NCBI GenBank assembly: GCA_032719365.1
Contig: CM064871.1
Span: forward strand, 63,686,416-63,750,415
Origin: Prinsepia uniflora
Lineage: Eukaryota; Streptophyta; Magnoliopsida; Rosales; Rosaceae
DNA: 64,000 nucleotides
Direction: 5' to 3'
Shown here: one piece after another, positions 58,201-64,000 of the stretch
How positions within the stretch are numbered: the stretch's first letter is position 1
Layout: each line of letters begins with the position of its first letter
The notes under the pieces: generated by a model
The model's database searches: none
What the model saw: only the letters and a program-made list of their open reading frames with translations
Told to the model about the DNA's origin: nothing
Translations under genes and position numbers: made by a program

Positions 58201-58587
58201 TCTGTCGTTGGATTCGTATCGACGATACCTACGTAACGGTCCTTGGCCCTCGTCCATCGGACCTCCCGATCAAAAAGTCAACATTTGGCCCCTAACATGC
58301 CAAATTACCAAAATACCCCTCAACTTCCGAACATCATAACTTTCTCTACGAATGTCGGAATCGATCGTGCCACCTGTCTATGAACTCGGGACGTCCCGAA
58401 CTACGTCACGATCATCGGTCAAAGCCCATTTGACCGCCCGATCAAAAAGTCAACATTTTGCCCACGACTAGGGGCAAAACGGTCATTTAGCACAATTTGT
58501 TCGATTCCGCCCTACTAAGCACCGTTCAACCACACTAATCGAGATTAGTCACTAAACTAATCCCGGAATTCTGGACAGGTCGTTACA
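55245..58587 (-). repeat. 5' LTR of the recent element
   Basis: 3343 bp, TG...CA on minus, the longer and more complete of the pair. The mirrored module is present (gtgagtggac near 55454, gtatgcatgcc near 55523, aagcatgcatag near 56742, gtccactcacag near 56769). The tandem gggcc units extend to about 56540. Confidence 0.9.
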
Positions 58588-58711
58588 TCAGTAGCCACAA
58601 ATGCAGGAGCGAAACGGGACAACATCTGGAACCTCTGCTCATACTCGGCTACTATCATGCTGCCCTATTTCAGCTGAAGAAACTCCGCCTCCTTGGCATC
58701 TTGTTGATACC
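58588..58711 (-). pseudogene. Upstream part of the interrupted chromovirus-like gag
   Basis: On minus it reads QQDAKEAEFLQLK, one stop, then MIVAEYEQRFQMLSRFAP up to FVATE at the TCAGT site. It continues directly into 49187. Only about 40 codons remain before the sequence changes to the GC-rich plus-strand element. The stop in the EFLQLK/G region shows that the gene was already or is now dead. Confidence 0.7.
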
Positions 58712-59278
58712 ATATCGACCGACCACCCTAGCACAGGGCCCGCCAGGACAGGAAGGCCGCCGACCGATCGCCTGATCGGCACCCTCACGACCTACAGTCC
58801 TCCGATCGGCACCATACTGCAGACCCGCCATTCGGCATCTGACAATGAACAGACGACAGCTGGCTGCGACAGTCGCCTAACCAACTCTGCCATACCAACT
58901 CCCTAACGGAGGCAAGTTGGGACTCCAGCTGGCGCCTCCTCCGGATGTCCAGAGCTTGTCAGAAGGCTCTCAGCCACAAAGCACCACCTGCTCCCGTAAC
59001 AGTAGCCCACCTACCGCAGTTATGGCTACTATAAATACCTTGAAACCCTTCACAAAGGTAAGACACTCAGAACCGATCCAGAGCACTGTATTTACTTGCC
59101 CCTCGGCACTCAGATACTAGCTTAGGCATCGGAGCCCCTTTGGCCGGCACCACACCGGTGTCTAGTCTTTGCAGGATCCCTGCCGAAACACAACGCCCCC
59201 AACGGGCCCGAGACACCACGCGACTGGTCCTAGAACCCCCAGCGGGTCTCATTGAGTTGGTCATTTCAGGATCAAACA
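58712..59278 (+). mobile_element. LTR end of the Tat-lineage Gypsy element
   Basis: The sequence becomes GC-rich here. A TATA box (59030) and the conserved primer-site region at 59279-59300 place this stretch as the LTR, or its 3' part, of the plus-strand element that follows. The LTR start is not clear, and it may be truncated at about 58712 against the older gag. Confidence 0.55.
59030..59037 (+). promoter_or_regulatory. TATA box in the Tat-element LTR
   Basis: TATAAATA with GC-rich flanks, about 320 bp before the gag start and about 240 bp before the LTR end, a normal distance for an LTR promoter. Transcription would start near 59065. Confidence 0.55.
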
Positions 59279-59300
59279 ATTGACGCCGTCTGTGGGAACT
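59279..59300 (+). other. Primer-binding-site region of the Tat element
   Basis: 'ttgacgccgtctgtgggaac' closely resembles the 'TTGGCGCCGTCTGTGGGAAC' region that follows the 5' LTR in many plant Tat-lineage Gypsy elements; one G is A here. I do not assign the tRNA. Confidence 0.6.
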
Positions 59301-59353
59301 CAGTAAACACTCACTAACTCACATACCCTTGCTCGACCCTCCGCTAACAAACA

Positions 59354-61216
59354 ATGTCTGCCGAATGGGATGACGGTGAGCTCAACAACACCCCTCAGGG
59401 AGATCGCGGCCGAACCCGAGCCAGTCTACCTTCCGATGACGTGCTCGAGATGCTGAGGACCCTCCGGTCGGAGGTTGCCGAACTCAGGAAGAGCAACGCT
59501 GCCATCGAGAGCATGAACCACGTGTGGGGGGAACAGCATGGAAGCACCCTGGCCATCTTGCAGTCCACACGCGAGGAACTGGAGGAGCAGCGGGAGGCAA
59601 CCAAACGGGTCTTAGCCGCTGCATCTCGTCGGCCGGAGTTCGATGCCGGCCGAGTCGAGATCGTTGACACATGCCTACAGGAAGCGTCCGGTCGCCTGCT
59701 CTTCCACCAGACCGACCTGCCTGGCCCCTCGGGAACACAGATATACCGTGACGCCTGCGAGCTGCTCGACAGGAGACAGACGCTGACCCCGGCCAACCGT
59801 CTGACTTACCCTACCCACGACCCCCGCATCCAGGCACAACCACCTCTGCCCATACTATCCCAAGGCGCCCGGTCAAGGTCTGGATCGGCACGCCGACCTG
59901 CGCAGCCTCCGCGGCTCTCCGTCCAGCCTCCAGGCAGTCCCTCCTCGCCGGTCGGCAGGCACCAGCCGGAAGACAATGCCAGCTCAACCACAACCTCGTC
60001 CGGGCGGCGACTGGTGCAACCCGGGAAGCCCAGAGGCGGCAGCGCAAATCATCCAATCGGTGACCGCCCAATTGGGGCGGATCGACCCGACCAATCAAAC
60101 GAGGTGGTCCAGGAACTCCTCCAGCGCGTGTGGGAATTGGAGGCCGCCAGACCCAAAGCTGGGACACTACCCCGACCTTGGACCAACATTGGTCCCTTCA
60201 CGGACCGCATCATGCGGTACCGCCATGAAACGAAGGTCAAACCCTTGAAGATTGCCCTGTATAACGGACAAGGCGACCCAGACACCCATATCAACAATTA
60301 CAACTCAGCGCTCGCCTTCAGGAATCTCTCTGACGAAGCGCAGTGCTTGATTTTCAACTCCACCCTCACTGGGGCCGCGCTCAATTGGTTCTATCACCTG
60401 GAACCACAGTCTATCGACTCGTTCGACCGCCTACACACGGTCTTCCTGAACCAATTCATGATCCAGACGGACCGACTGCTCACAACCGAGGACCTGGGAA
60501 CCCTCCGACAGGGAGATAGCGAGCCCCTACGCCAATACGCCGCTCGTTTCAGCTTGGAGTACTCCAAATGCTACGAGACGGACGACAAGGCCGCCTACCG
60601 AGCTTTCCACAACGGACTGCGGGAGTCCACCTTCAAGTACCATGCCTTCACCCAGGGTTCGGACGATTACAATGAGCTCATGCGGCAAGCGGCAATACAC
60701 GCCAAGGCGGAGCACTTCAACTCTCCCCAGGTCGCATCCCGACCTGACGTGAATGGCGCGCGCCCTCCGCCTCCCAGCAACCGGCAGGCACGGTCACCTC
60801 CTCAGACCAATAACGCGCATACGGATCACCGATCTGACTCACACTCTGGTAAGCGGAAAGGGACGTACAACAATGATCATCGCGGGAAGGACAAGTACCA
60901 CAACAAGGGGCAGGGATCAGGCCACCACCAAGCAGGCAAACCCACCTCAAAGTACGAAACCTATTAAATCCTGAACACCTCCCTCGAGAATGTCTTGATG
61001 AGCATCGAGGACACAATCCCCAAGCCACGGGCACGACCGCCCGGCCCCCGCCCGGGCATCCAATCTAACCTGGACTGCCAGTACCACAATTTCAATGGCC
61101 ATACCATCGACGAGTGCGTGGCCTTCCGCGACATCGTGGAAGCACTCGTAAGGGGGGGGGGAAGATCAACCAGTTCCTCCAACACGCACGCCCCGGACAT
61201 GGACTGCCACAGATAA
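59354..61216 (+). pseudogene. gag of the Tat-lineage Gypsy element
   Basis: ATG 59354 opens 537 codons: a charged N-terminal coiled-coil-like part (about residues 30-90), a Pro/Ser-rich linker, and then the retrotransposon gag domain (about residues 285-450), with KIALYNGQGDPDTHINNY, GAALNWFYHLEPQSIDSF, LRQGDSEPLRQYAARF and HNGLRESTFKYHAF. A TAA at 60965 interrupts it, but the same frame continues with a short knuckle-like CQYHNFNGHTIDEC to a run of ten G (61152-61161), where the frame is lost. The frame preserving protease continues one base off. Gag packages element RNA. The high GC content contrasts with all sequence to its left. Confidence 0.85.
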
Positions 61217-61836
61217 ACACGATCAGCGGGGGCCCTACCATCTCTTCCTCCTGCACCTCCAATCGGGCTAAGAAGAACTTCCTGCGCGCCACGACATCCA
61301 ACCACCAAATATTCAACATCACGGATGGACGCGCTGCCAAGGTCGCACGGGCGGGGTGGACGCCCATCACTTTCTCCGAGGAAGAAGAGCGGGGAGTTAT
61401 TTTTCCCCACGATGACCAGCTAATCATCCGCGCTCAGATAGCCAATTTCGATGTTGGGTGGATCCTGGTGGACACTGGTAGCTCTGTGAACGTCCTCTTC
61501 ATGGACACTTTCAACCAGTTGGGCATCAACTCCACAAGCCTCACCCACGCTGGTTCTCCGCTACTCAGCTTCTCAGGCGATTCTGTCATGCCCCTTGGCA
61601 CCATCTCCCTGCCTATCTCCCTGGGGAGCGCGCCCAAGATCGCAACAGCCATCACCACCTTCCTGGTGGTCGACTACCCCACCGCTTATACCGTCATTTT
61701 GGGGAGGGGACTCCTCAACCAGCTCAGCGCCATCATCTCTACTCGGGCCCTTCTCATGAAGTTTTCGACCATCATGGCACTGGCCAAATCCGTGGTAATC
61801 AACAATCCGCCCGCTCCTGCTATCAGACCGCCTTGA
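61165..61836 (+). pseudogene. Aspartic protease region of the Tat element
   Basis: In the frame 61114-61836, after the G10 shift, come KINQFLQHARPG and the protease with ILVDTGSSVNVLF (Asp-Thr-Gly active site, about 61450-61500) and YTVILGRGLLNQL. Near 61765 a second one-base shift occurs: the downstream frame holds GTGQIRGNQQSARSCY, the usual continuation, and so the TGA at 61834 is a result of the shift. Confidence 0.8.
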
Positions 61837-63635
61837 CAAAGCTCAACCCGTGCGACGAGCGAGAAACCATGGCCGTCGTCGAGGCTGCTTACGAGGCTGA
61901 CCCCGTCGACTCCGAGCTCCTTGAGCAAATACGAGCGGGTCCCCCCAAGGACCCGCGGGACCTCTCTGCCGTCTCGCAGCCGCAACCCGTGGAAGATACG
62001 GAGCTGATCACCCTTTGCCCGCGTAACCCCGAGCGGCAAGTGAAAATTGGGAGCACACTCGCCCCCGAAATCAGGACACAACTCATCCAATTCCTTCGGG
62101 ACAACAACGAGGTCTTTGCTTGTTCCTACACTGATATGCCTGGCATATCCACGGATGTCATCTGACACAGGCTTAACATCAGCCCCTCCTTCAAACCAGT
62201 CACCCAGAAGCATTGGACTTATGACGCAGAGCGACAGCTAGCCATGCAAGAAGAGATCATTCGGCTCAGCACCATCCACTTCGTACGCAAGGCCATTTAC
62301 GCCACGTGGGTCACAAATGTCGTACTCGTCAAGAAACCCTCCGGATCCTGGCGGATGTGCATCGACTTCACGGATCTCAACAAAGCCTGCCCGAAGGATA
62401 GCTTCCCGCTTCCTAAGATCGATCTCTTGGTCGACGCCACAGCTGGCCATAAACTCCTCAGCTTCATGGATGCGTACTCTGGCTGCAACCAAATCAGGAT
62501 GCACCCCGATGACCAGATCCACACCAGTTTCCGCACTAATTTGGGAGTCTACTGCTATAATGTTATGCCCTTCGGGCTCAAGAACGCCAGTGCCACCTAC
62601 CAACGGCTTGTCAACTTCATGTTCGCAGATCAGATTGGCAAGACCATGGAGGTGTATGTAGATGATATGCTTGTCAAGAGCCGGACAGCCGACAAGCACA
62701 TGCCTAACCTCCACAGGATGTTCCAGGTCCTGAAGCAATACAAGATGCGGCTCAACCCCGCCAAATGCGTTTTTGGTGTCCCTTCTGGCAAATTCCTCGG
62801 TTACATGATCAGACAACGGGGAATCGAGGCTAACCCCGTGAAAATCAAGGCCATCCTGGAAATGAAGCCCCCGCGCACACTCAAGGAAGTCCAAACCCTT
62901 ACTGGCCGGATCGCCGCCCTCACCCGGTTCATCTCCCGGGCGACGGACAAGTGTTTACCATTCTTCAAGGTCATGAAGACCCTGGGCAGGCACATCAACT
63001 GGGACGCGACGTGCGACGCTGCCTTTGAAGCTCTCAAAACTTACATGAACACCGCGCCCCTACTTACCCGACCTACCACTGGGGAATGGCTCACCGTCTA
63101 TCTGTCTGTCTCCACATCTGCTGTCAGCTCCGTCCTCGTCACCAGTCGGGACGGCGCGGAGTTCCCAGTGTACTATGTCAGCAAGGCATTCCAGGACGCG
63201 GAGACCCGGTACAACGACCTGGAGAAGTTGGCCTTTGCCCTCATTGTGACGGCCCGGCGCCTCCCATACTTTCAGGCACACCCCATGTTAGTCCTCATTA
63301 ACAAACCACTTCGCCAGGTGCTCCAAAAGCCAGACACTTCGGGGCGGCTCATCAAGTGGGCAGTGGAGCTTAGTGAGTTCGATATCTCATTCGCCTCAAG
63401 ACCAGCTGTCAAAGGACAGGTCATCGCCGACTTCCTTTCCGAATTCACTTACAACACAACGCAGCACATGCCCGACACTCCGGATACCAACATTGCGGCA
63501 CCCGCCGCTCCTATCTGCAAATCGTCAACCCCGTCCACCTTGGACCCCGCCCAACCAATTTGGACTCTCTACGTGGACGGATCCTCCTGCCATACTGGCT
63601 CTGGCGCCGGCCTCGTACTCAGCACACCTACCTAG
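61776..63635 (+). pseudogene. Reverse transcriptase / RNase H of the Tat element
   Basis: One frame runs from about 61776 to 63635 with a TGA at 62163-62165 (in GISTDVI/HRLN, where Cys is usual). The reverse transcriptase has VVLVKKPSGSWRMCIDFTDLN, FPLPKIDLLVDATAG, FRTNLGVYCYNVMPFGLKNA and the catalytic YVDDM (62655-62669). It is followed by the connection and first RNase H domain (WLTVYLSVSTSAVSSVL, YNDLEKLAFALIV, IKWAVELSEFDI). It would copy element RNA into DNA. A TAG ends it at 63633. Confidence 0.9.
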
Positions 63636-64000
63636 GAACGGCTAGAGTACGCGTTGCGTTTTGGGTTCCAGGCTTCCAACAACGAATCCGAGTACGAAGC
63701 CCTCCTTGCTGGCCTCCGGTTGGCCACCGACCTCCAAGCACAACAGCTGCAGGTTTACAGCGACTCCCAGCTCATCGTCCGACAGATCAACAGCCTCTAT
63801 GATGCCAAAGACGCCTCCATGACCCAATACTTGGCAAAAGTGCAGTCCCTACTCCGCCACTTCGGCACCTCCGGAGCCCTCAGCACCGCCTCCCTCCTCC
63901 GCCGCTGGTCGGCGCTCTCGCTCTCCGACACCCCAGCTGCCGGGGGAGACTGCCTCTGCCGAGCCTTCATTAGCTTCCTCCGGCGCTCCCGGGCTTGGTC
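63540..64000 (+). pseudogene. Second RNase H domain of the Tat element, cut by window end
   Basis: PIWTLYVDGSSCHTGSGAGLV precedes the TAG at 63633. The same frame continues with LRFGFQASNNESEYEALLAGL and VYSDSQLIVRQI, a second RNase H domain as found in Tat-lineage elements, with the DG, E and D catalytic positions visible. From about 63860 the frame no longer resembles the family, suggesting another shift. Integrase would follow beyond the window. Confidence 0.8.

Larger units (their letters stand above)
49188..58587 (-). mobile_element. Complete non-coding LTR retrotransposon (LARD-like), recent
   Basis: It is 9.4 kb, bounded by perfect TCAGT duplications. On minus the 5' LTR is 58587-55245 (3343 bp), the primer site is at 55241-55230, the internal region runs 55229-52361, and the 3' LTR is 52360-49188 (3173 bp). 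The LTRs are colinear and nearly identical except for one 170-bp deletion in the 3' copy, so the insertion is young. No gag or pol is present in the 2.9-kb internal region. It belongs to the same family as 7928-30720. Confidence 0.9.

Overview
This window is a gene-poor, repeat-dense stretch of a flowering-plant nuclear genome, very likely pericentromeric or other heterochromatin. The evidence is nested LTR retrotransposons primed by initiator tRNA-Met (TGGTATCAGAGC), a Mutator-like DNA transposon (MULE) with plant-type transposase introns, and a GC-rich Gypsy polyprotein of the Tat type. I cannot name the species. I see no intact ordinary host gene, no tRNA or rRNA gene, no CRISPR array and no bacterial-style operon. 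Almost every open frame is either a transposon gene with visible breaks or a chance frame in an LTR.

Layout. 1-7922: pieces of LTRs, including a possible Tat/Ogre-like fragment with a tRNA-Arg-type primer site and a solo LTR (3104-6206). 7928-30720: one LTR retrotransposon of a non-coding family (family A: LTRs about 2.9-3.3 kb, starting TGTAACGACCC and ending CCTGTCA), bounded by the target duplication GCGGA. Its 3' LTR is split by an 11-kb MULE (18345-29325) with about 1.2-kb terminal inverted repeats and a 9-10 bp target duplication. The MULE is itself interrupted by a family A solo LTR (20703-23693, duplication CCCCA). A family B solo LTR (14218-16812) sits exactly at the boundary between the polypurine tract and the 3' LTR of the host element. 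30891-34688: remnants with a TCGTCGGGTAACA-type motif, split by a family B solo LTR (30957-33769, duplication GATGG). 34689-42482: a tandem LTR-gag-LTR-gag-LTR array of a gag-only (TR-GAG-like) element, one of whose LTRs has an inverted core. 42483-48251: LTR fragments, a 769-bp mini solo LTR, a duplicated primer site, a captured BMT5-like methyltransferase fragment and more motif-repeat sequence. 48252-58711: a chromovirus-like gag-protease gene on the minus strand, cut in two by a recent complete family A element (49188-58587, duplication TCAGT). 58712-64000: a GC-rich Tat-lineage Gypsy element on the plus strand (LTR end, primer site, gag, protease, reverse transcriptase, RNase H), broken by stops and frameshifts and cut off by the window end.

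The most interesting unit is the MULE. It keeps a MuDR-like plan, with two convergent genes reading inward from long inverted repeats. One is a three-domain MULE transposase (minus strand). The other (plus strand) is not mudrB but a small GRF-type zinc-finger protein with a C-terminal hydrophobic segment. Both are recent pseudogenes. The second notable theme is the architecture shared by all the LTR families: a mirrored module (GTGAGTGGAC/GCATGCAT at one end, GCATGCAT/GTCCACTCAC at the other), a diverged tandem duplication of about 160 bp near the LTR start, and dense ACGT-core (bZIP-type) sites.
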